12,288 nt of DNA from JBCDBY01 sp039182715 (GTDB lineage Bacteria; Planctomycetota; PLA2), in assembly GCA_039182715.1 (NCBI GenBank), contig JBCDBY010000116.1, positions 1 through 12,288 on the forward strand. The letters are read 5' to 3'. The translations under genes and the position numbers were made by a program. This document shows, in pieces, positions 1 to 6,549 of this stretch. The notes beneath the pieces were generated by a model, which had not been told where the DNA came from, searched no databases, and was given only the letters and a program-made list of their open reading frames with translations. How positions within the stretch are numbered: position 1 is the first letter of the stretch; every line of letters starts with the position of its first letter.

Positions 1-23
1 CCGCGCACTCCGTCAGATCGAAA

Positions 24-155
24 TTACAGAAAGAACGTTACGCTGCTCCACATCTCGTCACTGCTTAGAGGAATCGACATGCAGAATTCGACGGCCACAA
101 AGACCGCCGCGAAGACAATTAACAATAGTCCAAATCTCTTCGAGCGGACGCTCAT
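24..155 (-). CDS. Possible 43-residue single-pass membrane peptide
   Basis: This short ORF starts at an ATG preceded by a purine-rich GGGAAGGG stretch and ends at TAA. The peptide has a basic N-terminus (SVRSKR), one hydrophobic segment at about residues 9-26 (GLLLIVFAAVFVAVEF), and a polar tail. That layout fits a small inner-membrane peptide. The surrounding DNA has clearly lower GC than the rest of the window, and no larger gene competes here. An open frame continues upstream to about 356, but its extra residues look random and contain several Trp/Pro/Cys in disorder, so the internal ATG is preferred. No family is recognised. It could be chance. Confidence 0.25.
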   Translation of the reverse strand: MSVRSKRFGLLLIVFAAVFVAVEFCMSIPLSSDEMWSSVTFFL

Positions 156-475
156 CCCTTCCCACCGGCAAGGCTCTCCTGACCAATAGGCAGGAAAGCG
201 AAGACTCTGATTAAGGTTACACGAAAGTGGTCGCTGCCCCCCATCATGAGGTTGGGACGGAAACCTAGTGTCCGCCACGCGATGCAAGTCGATGTTCGAG
301 TACCCAATTAGAGGCCACGTCGTCGGCCATCCAGCTATCCGCCCAGTCCGCTTCATACAAGTCCGAGTACGGTGCCGCGAGTGGAGATGAGCCCCGAGAG
401 CCGGGGCACCCGAGACATTGCGGCGACGGTCTCCACTCGAACAAAGACGTGGGATGTCGGTACAGTCTCCTCGGA
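156..475. other. Gene-poor stretch of lower GC
   Basis: No convincing gene is visible here. Open frames exist on both strands, but their translations are rich in Arg, Ser and Pro without domain character. The stretch probably contains the promoter of the membrane protein starting at 476, but I could not pick out a convincing -35/-10 pair. Confidence 0.4.
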
Positions 476-1045
476 ATGGTCACACGGGAAGACTTCGCGC
501 TGATCTCGGTACGCCTCGTCGCGCTGCTGGAGATCGCGAGCGGGATTCACACCGCCTCCCAGTCGATTCGGTTTTGGGCCGACGATCTCGACATGCAGCG
601 GCATATCGTCGTCGGGCTCACGATCACGTCGTTCTTGCCACTGCTTGTTGGAGTCGCGCTGTTCCTGGCGAGCAAGACGATCGCCGCGTGGATCTTGCCG
701 AAGCGCGACCAAGAGGCGCGAGAGGAGCCGGACAACGCCTCGATCCACTCCGTCGTCACCGGGCTAATCGGCATCTACTGCTTGACGTTCGCCATTCCGA
801 ACCTCTTGTCCCGCTTGTTGGTGCTGGGTACGCCCGAGTTCGGCTGGGAAGCGAGCGCCTGGTACGAGAGCATGCCTTTCGTTCGCGACCTCATCAGCCT
901 CGGGTTCGCACTCACGCTCTTTCTGGGCGCCAGTTTCTGGACGAAGCTGTTCTTCAAGGCGCGGGATTTCGGCCACGAAGACAGAGACGGTGAGCCGCCC
1001 CCCTCCACCACTGAGTCGAACGCGGCAAGTGCGGATACGCGCTGA
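476..1045 (+). CDS. Four-helix inner-membrane protein, unknown function
   Basis: This 189-residue protein has four predicted membrane helices, at about residues 7-24, 45-65, 92-116 and 138-155. A charged loop rich in Asp/Glu/Arg (about 75-90) separates helices 2 and 3. The C-terminal tail of about 30 residues is polar and probably cytoplasmic (HEDRDGEPPPSTTESNAASA). A GTG nine codons upstream (449) keeps the frame open, but the ATG at 476 begins the protein just before the first hydrophobic segment and is preferred. Spaced pairs of hydrophobic helices with Arg/Lys caps resemble small uncharacterised membrane proteins common in many phyla. No catalytic or transport motif is visible. It runs toward the TupA-like gene and shares no operon with it. 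Confidence 0.7.
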   Translation: MVTREDFALISVRLVALLEIASGIHTASQSIRFWADDLDMQRHIVVGLTITSFLPLLVGVALFLASKTIAAWILPKRDQEAREEPDNASIHSVVTGLIGIYCLTFAIPNLLSRLLVLGTPEFGWEASAWYESMPFVRDLISLGFALTLFLGASFWTKLFFKARDFGHEDRDGEPPPSTTESNAASADTR

Positions 1046-1081
1046 GGGAGCTGTCGACGGCAGCCCCGCGCGACCCGCAGA

Positions 1082-1094
1082 CCGCCGCAGGCGG
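1082..1094. terminator. Short GC hairpin between convergent genes
   Basis: CCGCC (1082-1086), loop GCA, GGCGG (1090-1094) forms a 5-bp all-GC stem about 36 bases after the stop of the membrane protein. No T-tract follows on either strand, so it is at most a weak bidirectional or Rho-assisted stop. The rest of 1046-1221 shows nothing else. Confidence 0.25.
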
Positions 1095-1221
1095 CCTCTT
1101 GCCTACTTGTAGTTGAAAGGCCGACCCTCTTCGTGCGGACGCTGGCGAACCTCGTGCTCCGGCGTGCTCAGTACCGCGTCCCATGGCGGCAAAGCCTGAT
1201 GCGCAGCGGACGACGCCAGGA

Positions 1222-2052
1222 CTAGTACTCCTCCTCGGGATACGGCGGTGGATCCAGTCTGCCCCAGAGCGCAGTGGGGAAGTGCTCGTTGGGCAGGAAG
1301 AAGATCCGCTTGCCTCGGACCAGATACCTCCGAAGGAACTCGCGGCACGGGGCGGAACCGAACCAGTCGAACAGCTTCTGCGCCTCGGGCGTCCGGCGCT
1401 GGACACGGTAGTCGACACGGAATCTCGGATCCCGTGCCATGACGAGCCCGATTCGGAGCGATCCGCGTTCGCGGACGAAGGTCGCGAGATCGACCAGGGC
1501 GTAGGCATGCTTTTCACTCGCGATGCGAAGCTTGTCGGACAGCGCCCCCCGGGCCTCGATGCGCCATTCGTACGGGCCGTCTTCCAGCATCTTCTTCATG
1601 AGCTGTTGCTCACGTTCCGCAACCAAAGGCGGCCCGGAACTCGTGACCAGTGGCTTGGTGCTAAGCGAGATCTCGTAGAGGAGTAATTCGGCGTCCGCCG
1701 TCGTCGTCCAATCGTCATTGGGGGCGTGGGCACCAACCTCGTAGTTGTGTTCTCCATAGGAACGCTTCGACTCGTCCTGCGGACCGACCAGGACAAGCCG
1801 CGTGGTCGCGAACAGCCACCCCTCTTCCCCGGGCAGCAGGACGATGTCGGCGGGCGCCTGGGCTTCGTGGAGTACGACCTGGACGTCGAGCCCCGAGGCC
1901 TTAGCGAGAGCTGCGGGCAGACCCGAGTGCAGCATCTCCTGGGTCGTTGCAAGGCGAATCGGGCCCGTTCGAGTTTCAGGGTCCGCTGCGCGTTCACACG
2001 CAAGCAGCGCGGTCATGAGGACGGCCAGAAGCCCGGACGATCGAGGGAGCAC
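1222..2052 (-). CDS. TupA-like orphan substrate-binding lipoprotein
   Basis: This 276-residue protein starts at GTG. A lipoprotein signal peptide ends in LLAC (Cys19), so the mature protein is lipid-anchored. The mature part follows the order of TupA-type (tungstate/molybdate) periplasmic binding proteins. It has IRLATTQEMLHSGLPAALAK (32-51), ADIVLLPGEEGWLFATTRLVLVG split over 68-90, then DKLRIASEKHAYALVDLATF (173-192), DPRF.VDYRV (208-217), and AQKLFDWFGSAPCREFL ending in FFLP (224-254). Length matches the family. The usual N-terminal TTTS is ATTQ here. The usual SRGD-SGT block is replaced by LVTSSGPPL at about 135-143, so oxyanion binding as in TupA is doubtful. No ABC permease or ATPase lies nearby. 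It may sense or bind another ligand. The fold call is fairly secure and the substrate is unknown. Confidence 0.72.
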   Translation of the reverse strand: MLPRSSGLLAVLMTALLACERAADPETRTGPIRLATTQEMLHSGLPAALAKASGLDVQVVLHEAQAPADIVLLPGEEGWLFATTRLVLVGPQDESKRSYGEHNYEVGAHAPNDDWTTTADAELLLYEISLSTKPLVTSSGPPLVAEREQQLMKKMLEDGPYEWRIEARGALSDKLRIASEKHAYALVDLATFVRERGSLRIGLVMARDPRFRVDYRVQRRTPEAQKLFDWFGSAPCREFLRRYLVRGKRIFFLPNEHFPTALWGRLDPPPYPEEEY

Positions 2053-2254
2053 GCTCCCATGCTAGCGAAGGTTGATCGCAAGCCGACGAGCACGGGCTCA
2101 CGCGTCGTGAATCCGGCAGGTCCCGGAGGGGCTCCGCGCTCCCGCGGATGCGAGCGAGTTGCGGCGAACCAGAACGTCGCAGTCCCGTCGGCTCGTCGCG
2201 ACCTGCCCGTCAGCGATCGGTTCCTTGGCGATCTGCCGATACGATGCGACCCCC

Positions 2255-2653
2255 ATGACCACCCCCACGTTCGTCCGCTTCACAGTCGACGAGGTCCATC
2301 CCGACTCGGAACGGCCCGTGGGTGTCCTGCATGCGTACGGGTATCTCTTCGACGATGGGTTGCTCCTGGAACACGAGCGGGAGCGCTACGAGGAGATCGG
2401 TCGGTGGTTCGGCAAGAATCTCCCGGTCCCGCCCCGGTTCGCGCGCTCGCAGAAATCGAGCGCGGCGAGTCGCGCCCTGTCCTGGTTCAAGAGCACGGCG
2501 AAGGAGCACATCCGGATCATGCGGGAGATCGCGAGCGTTCTCGAGGAGCACGACATCCGCGTGACCGTGCGCACCACGACGCGCCCCGGCTACGTGGTGT
2601 ACGAGGACGAGTTCCAGATCGTGGCCGAGCCCTTCACCGACTCGGGCGCGTAG
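2255..2653 (+). CDS. Conserved hypothetical protein, 132 aa
   Basis: This is a small soluble protein with no signal peptide. It begins FVRFTVDEVHPDSERPVGVL, followed by an acidic helix (LLLEHERERYEEIGRWF, about 36-52) and LPVPPRFARSQ (56-66). A second block, ALSWFKSTAKEHIRIMREI (74-92), leads to a C-terminal strand region GYVVYEDEFQIVAEPF (112-127). The combination of 'ALSWFK-x-(S/T)A-x-EHI' and 'PGYVVYED-x-x-Q-x-VAEPF' matches a widely distributed uncharacterised family that I recognise from memory but cannot name. The ATG at 2255 directly precedes the family start. An in-frame extension to 2159 reads as low-complexity Arg/Ser and is rejected. No good ribosome binding site is seen. The gene is divergent from the TupA-like gene across about 200 bases. 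Confidence 0.75.
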   Translation: MTTPTFVRFTVDEVHPDSERPVGVLHAYGYLFDDGLLLEHERERYEEIGRWFGKNLPVPPRFARSQKSSAASRALSWFKSTAKEHIRIMREIASVLEEHDIRVTVRTTTRPGYVVYEDEFQIVAEPFTDSGA

Positions 2654-2664
2654 GGACGTTCGGG

Positions 2665-2685
2665 GCGGGACCGGGCCGGGCCCGC
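2665..2685. terminator. GC-rich inverted repeat between convergent genes
   Basis: GCGGG (2665-2669) pairs with CCCGC (2681-2685) around an 11-base G/C loop that can itself pair in other registers (CGGGCCCG at 2677-2684 is self-complementary). It lies in the 35-base gap between the convergent stops at 2653 and 2689, where a shared terminator is expected. There is no T-run, so confidence is low. Confidence 0.3.
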
Positions 2686-2688
2686 GAC

Positions 2689-3183
2689 TTAAGGGTCGCG
2701 GTGTCGCTCGGGACCGGGGCCGGCGGTCGCGTAATCGCTCCCGCGATGGATTCCCGCCACGTACGTCTCGCGCTGCATCTCCTCGTACCTCTGGGTTGAG
2801 GCGCCGAGGTCGTGCGTCGCGAGGAAGCGCCCGCCGAACTCCTCGTTCAGAGCGTCGATCGTGGTTCGCTGATCCGGGACGTAGGCGCACACGACGACGC
2901 GAAGCTCCGGAAGCTCTCGAATCAGCGAGACGAGACTCTGCAAGGCATCGGGACGCACCTCGACCGGCGGGAGAATGATGTGGCTCACGTGGCGGGCATG
3001 GTGGACCCCATCTCCGCGCCGGAGATACGGCACGGGGGCGTTAAGCAGATCGGAAACACGTTCCATCGTGTCCGCCTCGGCCGCATACCACTCCGGCTTG
3101 TAGTCCCCGAAGGCGACCAAGAGCACGACGAGGCCGATCAGGATCCACCACCACTTCCGGGACGGAGACTTCGCCGCTTCCAT
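2689..3183 (-). CDS. Single-pass membrane protein, unknown function
   Basis: This 164-residue protein starts at the ATG at 3183. A TTG four codons upstream is less likely. A short basic N-terminus (MEAAKSPSRK) is followed by one hydrophobic helix at about residues 11-26 (WWWILIGLVVLLVAFG), which acts as an uncleaved signal anchor and puts the remainder outside the inner membrane. The soluble part alternates strand and helix: HIILPPVEVRPDALQSLVSL (about 68-87), LRVVVCAYVP (about 94-103), then a helix TTIDALNEEFGGRF. The last about 20 residues are polar and disordered (ATAGPGPERHRDP). I do not recognise a family. It faces away from the double-ExbD lipoprotein gene, and the two share an upstream region of about 100 bases. 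Confidence 0.62.
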   Translation of the reverse strand: MEAAKSPSRKWWWILIGLVVLLVAFGDYKPEWYAAEADTMERVSDLLNAPVPYLRRGDGVHHARHVSHIILPPVEVRPDALQSLVSLIRELPELRVVVCAYVPDQRTTIDALNEEFGGRFLATHDLGASTQRYEEMQRETYVAGIHRGSDYATAGPGPERHRDP

Positions 3184-3286
3184 TCTTGTTTCCAAGAAAC
3201 AGCAGGACCCTTCGCTACGCCGCGGCCCGCCGTGCGTGGCGGCGGCGGCTCACGTGCCCCCACCGTTCGTTTGGTACGTTGCCCCG

Positions 3287-4153
3287 ATGCGTGTGTGGCT
3301 GCTGCTCCTCTGCCTCGTCGCCTGCAACACGGAGCCGGCGAGCGAGCCGGAGCCCGCCGATCCGCCGACGGCCTCCTCCGCTCCGTCCGAGGCGAAGACT
3401 CCGGATCCCGAGCCCGAGCGGCCGCAGCCGAACTGGCCCGCCGTCGAGTTGCCCGGCGCCTGGAAGGCGTGGAAGCACCCCCATGACTGGGACGCATTCG
3501 TCATCACGCTCGACCATCAGGGCGGAATCTTCTGCGGCGAGCGGACGGAGGATCCCCTCAGTCTTGACGAGCTCGCCAGCGCCTGCCGCATGGCGACGAA
3601 AGACCTGAAGAAGGACCCCGACTACCCGCTGGACATCCTGTTGCGCATCGACCGCCGCGCACCCTGGCGGCACATGCAGCTCGTGATGACGATCCTCGCG
3701 GAGCAGAAGCTCTACCGCATCTGGCTTGCGATCACGACGCGCAAGAACGCGGGCACACCCAGCACCGGGCGCGTGCACCGCGTGCGCTCTTTCCTGCCGC
3801 GCGAAATCCCGCTCGCCGGACCGGGGCCGCAAGCAGAGCAGATGTTCGGCGCGCCGACGTCTATCGTGCTGCGGGACGGCGGCCCCGTGTTCCAGTACGG
3901 CGATCGCAAGACTTCGAACGAGAAGGAGCTGGCCGGATGGATCCAGGAGGAGTTCGACTACGCCGTCGAGGACGGCATCCGGCCCAGGCAGCTCTACGGC
4001 GAAGTGAAGGCGGTGGCGACGATGCCGGCCGGCACCGTCGTCGCCGTCCAGAGCATGTACCGACGCGCCGGGTTCCCGGAAGTTCGGTACTACGGCACGC
4101 GGCTCCCCATGCGCGCCGAACGCATCGCGAAGCCGCTCGCTGCGCCGAAGTGA
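3287..4153 (+). CDS. Lipoprotein with two ExbD/TolR-like domains
   Basis: This 288-residue protein has a 13-residue lipoprotein signal ending LVAC (Cys13). A Pro/Glu/Ser-rich linker spans about 14-50. Two segments each have the layout of the ExbD/TolR periplasmic domain. The first is FVITLDHQGGIFCGE, LSLDELASACR, then ILLRIDRRAPWRHMQLVMTI and IWLAI (about 71-149). The second is SIVLRDGGPVFQYG, KELAGWIQEEF, then VKAVATMPAGTVVAVQSMYR, ending AGFPEVRYYGTRLP (about 192-274). Classical ExbD has one such domain on an N-terminal helix with a proton-path Asp. Here a lipid anchor replaces the helix, so a role as a stator motor subunit is unlikely. No ExbB/TolQ gene is present. The domain match is by pattern only and no function is claimed. 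The ATG at 3287 is chosen because it begins the signal peptide. Confidence 0.7.
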   Translation: MRVWLLLLCLVACNTEPASEPEPADPPTASSAPSEAKTPDPEPERPQPNWPAVELPGAWKAWKHPHDWDAFVITLDHQGGIFCGERTEDPLSLDELASACRMATKDLKKDPDYPLDILLRIDRRAPWRHMQLVMTILAEQKLYRIWLAITTRKNAGTPSTGRVHRVRSFLPREIPLAGPGPQAEQMFGAPTSIVLRDGGPVFQYGDRKTSNEKELAGWIQEEFDYAVEDGIRPRQLYGEVKAVATMPAGTVVAVQSMYRRAGFPEVRYYGTRLPMRAERIAKPLAAPK

Positions 4154-4182
4154 CCGGTCTCCCATCCCGCACGCCACCGTAG

Positions 4183-4221
4183 GCGCCCCATTCCGGAACC
4201 AACGGTTCCGCATCGGGGCGC
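4183..4221 (+). terminator. Strong two-part hairpin after the ExbD-like gene
   Basis: GCGCCCC (4183-4189) pairs with GGGGCGC (4215-4221). Inside, CGGAACC (4194-4200) pairs with GGTTCCG (4204-4210) around an AAC loop. A 4x4 internal loop separates the two perfect 7-bp stems. It begins 30 bases after the lipoprotein stop and lies about 60 bases before the outer-membrane protein start. No T-tract follows, so it could be a Rho-independent-like stop, an mRNA 3' end stabiliser, or a leader element of the next gene. Confidence 0.5.
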
Positions 4222-4284
4222 GCCGGCGTGGAACGGGTCGGATTGCTCATCAAGCCGTGCCCGATCGGGGTCGATGGTCCCGCC

Positions 4285-5124
4285 ATGCGTGCATCGGGCC
4301 TTGTCCTCGCATTCTTCCTCATGCTGGCCGTGCTTTCGAAGCCCGCCGAGGCGGCACGGGCCGACGCCGTCCACGCCTACTTGAACCAGACGATGGTGGA
4401 ACCCGTGCCGCTGCACGCGGCGGCCGCCGGCGGCGGTGTGAAGGGCTGGCTGAGTCTGCGCGCGATCGCGTGGTACCCCAAGCTGCGCGGCACCGCGAAC
4501 GAGGACGGCGGCGGCGACTTCGATCTCGATGGCGACCTCGGCCTCGGCGACAACGAACTCGTCTTCGTGCCGCAGCTCACCGTCGACTTCTGGATCTTCG
4601 GATTCCGCCTCGACTACTTCAACGTCAAGTTCGAGGGGGACGGCCGCGTGCAGGGGACGTTCACCTTCGGCGACCGCACGTTCGACGTCGACGAGGCGAC
4701 GAACTCCGAACTCGAACTCACCAACCTGCGCTCGCTCGGCACGATCAGCTTCGTCAACACCGACGTCGTGCGCCTCGCGTTCATCCTCGGATTCAACTAC
4801 TACGAGTACAAGGCGCGCATCACCGGCGAGGTCAACGGAACCGCCAACAGCAACGGCACGATCCCCTTCCCCGTCGTCGGGCTCCTGCTGCAGATCCGCA
4901 TCGGCGACTTCCTCATCGAGGCGGAAGGCTCCGGCTTCTACATCGACTACAACGACATCGAAGCGACGGCCGGCGACTTCACACTGAGCGCCGCCTACCG
5001 CTTCCTCAAGGTCGGCGAGGTCCGCGTCGGCTACCGCTACATCCTGATCGACGGCACGATCGACGAGACCAACCTCGATGTACGCCTCGACGGCTTCTTC
5101 ATCGGCATCGGCGTCACGTTCTGA
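4285..5124 (+). CDS. Outer-membrane beta-barrel protein
   Basis: This 279-residue protein has a cleavable signal peptide (MRASGLVLAFFLMLAVLSKP, with AEA as likely cleavage site near residue 23). The mature chain is a series of amphipathic strands with alternating hydrophobic residues, such as LVFVPQLTVDFWIFGFRLDY (about 92-111), VRLAFILGFNYYEYKARITG (162-181), LLLQIRIGDFLIEAEGSGFY (200-219) and VGEVRVGYRYILIDG. It ends in DGFFIGIGVTF, the C-terminal Phe expected for BAM-dependent barrel insertion. Aromatic residues are concentrated in the strands and Gly/Asp/Asn in the loops. I estimate about 10-12 strands. No pore family is assigned. The frame is open 19 codons further upstream, but those residues precede the signal peptide and are excluded. 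Confidence 0.8.
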   Translation: MRASGLVLAFFLMLAVLSKPAEAARADAVHAYLNQTMVEPVPLHAAAAGGGVKGWLSLRAIAWYPKLRGTANEDGGGDFDLDGDLGLGDNELVFVPQLTVDFWIFGFRLDYFNVKFEGDGRVQGTFTFGDRTFDVDEATNSELELTNLRSLGTISFVNTDVVRLAFILGFNYYEYKARITGEVNGTANSNGTIPFPVVGLLLQIRIGDFLIEAEGSGFYIDYNDIEATAGDFTLSAAYRFLKVGEVRVGYRYILIDGTIDETNLDVRLDGFFIGIGVTF

Positions 5125-5179
5125 CTTCGCCGACTCCTTGCGTCTTCCACTCGGCGCCGGAGTGGGTGAGCTTGGACGT

Positions 5180-5362
5180 CACGCCCCGCGGTCGACCACC
5201 GTCGTCGTTCGTAGTGAGGCGTTCCCATGCGGACTCGTCTCCGGATGCGTCTTGATGCGGCTCGTGGCCGGACCGGATCGACGAAGTAGCGCACCGCCGG
5301 AACTTCGGCGTCGGCGTCCGGCATGAACCAGGTCACTCCGTCCAGGCCGGGCTCCTTCGCGC
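5180..5362 (-). pseudogene. Possible decayed coding remnant
   Basis: No intact gene is seen between the barrel gene and the LptE-like lipoprotein. Reading the minus strand, however, one frame gives LDGVTWFMPDADAEVPAVRY followed by FVDP (about 5276-5350), with mostly G/C third positions. A different frame then continues with similar codon quality (ATSRIKTHPETSPHGNAS) to a TGA at about 5179. Protein-like stretches in shifted frames suggest an old gene broken by indels, perhaps once fused to or downstream of the neighbouring lipoprotein. The sequence is too short to identify, and chance in GC-rich DNA remains possible. Confidence 0.28.
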
Positions 5363-6415
5363 CTATCGGAACGAGTTCCGGAACACCTCCGGGCGCGGTG
5401 GCCACATCTCGTAGACGACACGGCAGAACTCAGGCTCGAGGTTCCGGGCCAGCAGGGACTTGTAGCCGTCCTCGAAGGCGTCGAACTCATCCCGCATGCG
5501 TGCGACCAGCCAGCGGTAGATTTCGACGTGTTCCGGCTGGTCCCAGAGGCTCGCGTAGGGGCCCCGTTCCCCGTACTCGTACTCGACGCGGTTGCACAGG
5601 GAAGCGAAGAGCTTCCTCTCCTCCACCGTCAGGTCTCGATCGCGGACCCGCCCACGCGCACCGAGCGTCCGCAGGATGACGGCCCAACGCGACCACGAGT
5701 CGAACCGGGGCAGAGACTGGTCGATCGCTTCCCGGTTCGAGAGCGATTCGACCAGACGCCGCCAGTCCACGGAAAACTGGGGATGCGAAGCATCGACGGG
5801 CCCGGCGTTCGAGTCGCGCTCGAAGAGCGTGTGGAACTCGACCATGGGCAGGCCGGTTTCGCGGCGAACCCGCACCCAGGCGTCCTGTGTCCAGCCGATC
5901 GGGCCCTCGTTCTCGAGAACCCAGACGGAGCGGCCGCGCCGATCCGAAATCGCCCCCGTCCGAGGATCGACATCGCATCCGCGCAGCGGATCGATCAGCT
6001 CATCGAGCGAGTCATGGAACGCCACCTCTTGCCGCCCACTCGTCGCACAACGAACCGAGACCACGGCCGGAGACTCCGGCTCGCCACGATGCGTGACCAC
6101 GATGGTGGCGGCCAGCCTCTCATTCCAGCGGTTGCTCAGAACGTGGACATCGACGCTGGACTCCAGCAACTCGAGGCGGGCGTGGGACACGAGGGTTCGC
6201 ACCACATAGTCCGCCTCCTCGGCCGATCCTGCGGCCTTCGCGTTCGTTCCCTCGATCAGCAGCCGGTGAAACGCGTCCACGAGTCGCCCGGACAGCTCGG
6301 AGTCGAGCTGGAGCGGCCTCTCGCACGGTGCGAAGTACACCGTCGAGCCAGCCGGGAGCGTCGGTCGCGGCGCCGCGCATGCCGCGACCAGGAATGCCAA
6401 CGTTGCCGCCCTCAT
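5363..6415 (-). CDS. Large lipoprotein with LptE-like N-terminal region
   Basis: This 350-residue protein has a very short lipoprotein signal (MRAATLAFLVAAC, Cys13). Residues about 22-110 follow the pattern of LptE-like or transport-auxiliary lipoproteins. A first strand (STVYFAPCERP) is followed by a helix (LDSELSGRLVDAFHRLL), then EEADYVVRTLVSHARLELLE and a further strand LAATIVVTHRG. The remaining about 240 residues are rich in Trp, Arg and Asp (WTQDAWVRVRRETG, FDSWSRWAVILRTLG, MRDEFDAFEDGYKSLL) and match nothing I recognise. The protein is about twice the length of typical LptE. Five Cys besides the lipidated one could form disulfides. The ATG at 6415 starts the signal; an upstream in-frame start at 6511 adds 32 residues that would bury it. 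The gene is divergent from the propeller gene across 134 bases. Confidence 0.68.
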   Translation of the reverse strand: MRAATLAFLVAACAAPRPTLPAGSTVYFAPCERPLQLDSELSGRLVDAFHRLLIEGTNAKAAGSAEEADYVVRTLVSHARLELLESSVDVHVLSNRWNERLAATIVVTHRGEPESPAVVSVRCATSGRQEVAFHDSLDELIDPLRGCDVDPRTGAISDRRGRSVWVLENEGPIGWTQDAWVRVRRETGLPMVEFHTLFERDSNAGPVDASHPQFSVDWRRLVESLSNREAIDQSLPRFDSWSRWAVILRTLGARGRVRDRDLTVEERKLFASLCNRVEYEYGERGPYASLWDQPEHVEIYRWLVARMRDEFDAFEDGYKSLLARNLEPEFCRVVYEMWPPRPEVFRNSFR

Positions 6416-6549
6416 CACGTCGTCGCCATTGTATCCGCCGCCCGCCGGACGCGGATCGTGCGTCGATCCCGCGCTCCATCCCTGGTCAGATCGAATCACC
6501 CGTCCTCGCATGACGGAGACGCGATACGCTGGTTCGGGGGAAATACGCC

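Noticed and set aside
449..475. GTG start extending the four-helix membrane protein by nine residues
   Set aside because: It gives no better ribosome binding site, and the ATG at 476 sits naturally before helix 1. It cannot be fully excluded.
3215..4213. 332-codon minus-strand frame over the ExbD-like lipoprotein gene
   Set aside because: It has Arg/His/Leu-rich antisense composition and no motif. The plus-strand frame has a lipobox and domains.
4257..5255. 332-codon plus-strand frame over the barrel gene
   Set aside because: It is nearly all Arg/Pro/His/Leu, while the competing frame has a signal peptide, amphipathic strands and a C-terminal Phe.
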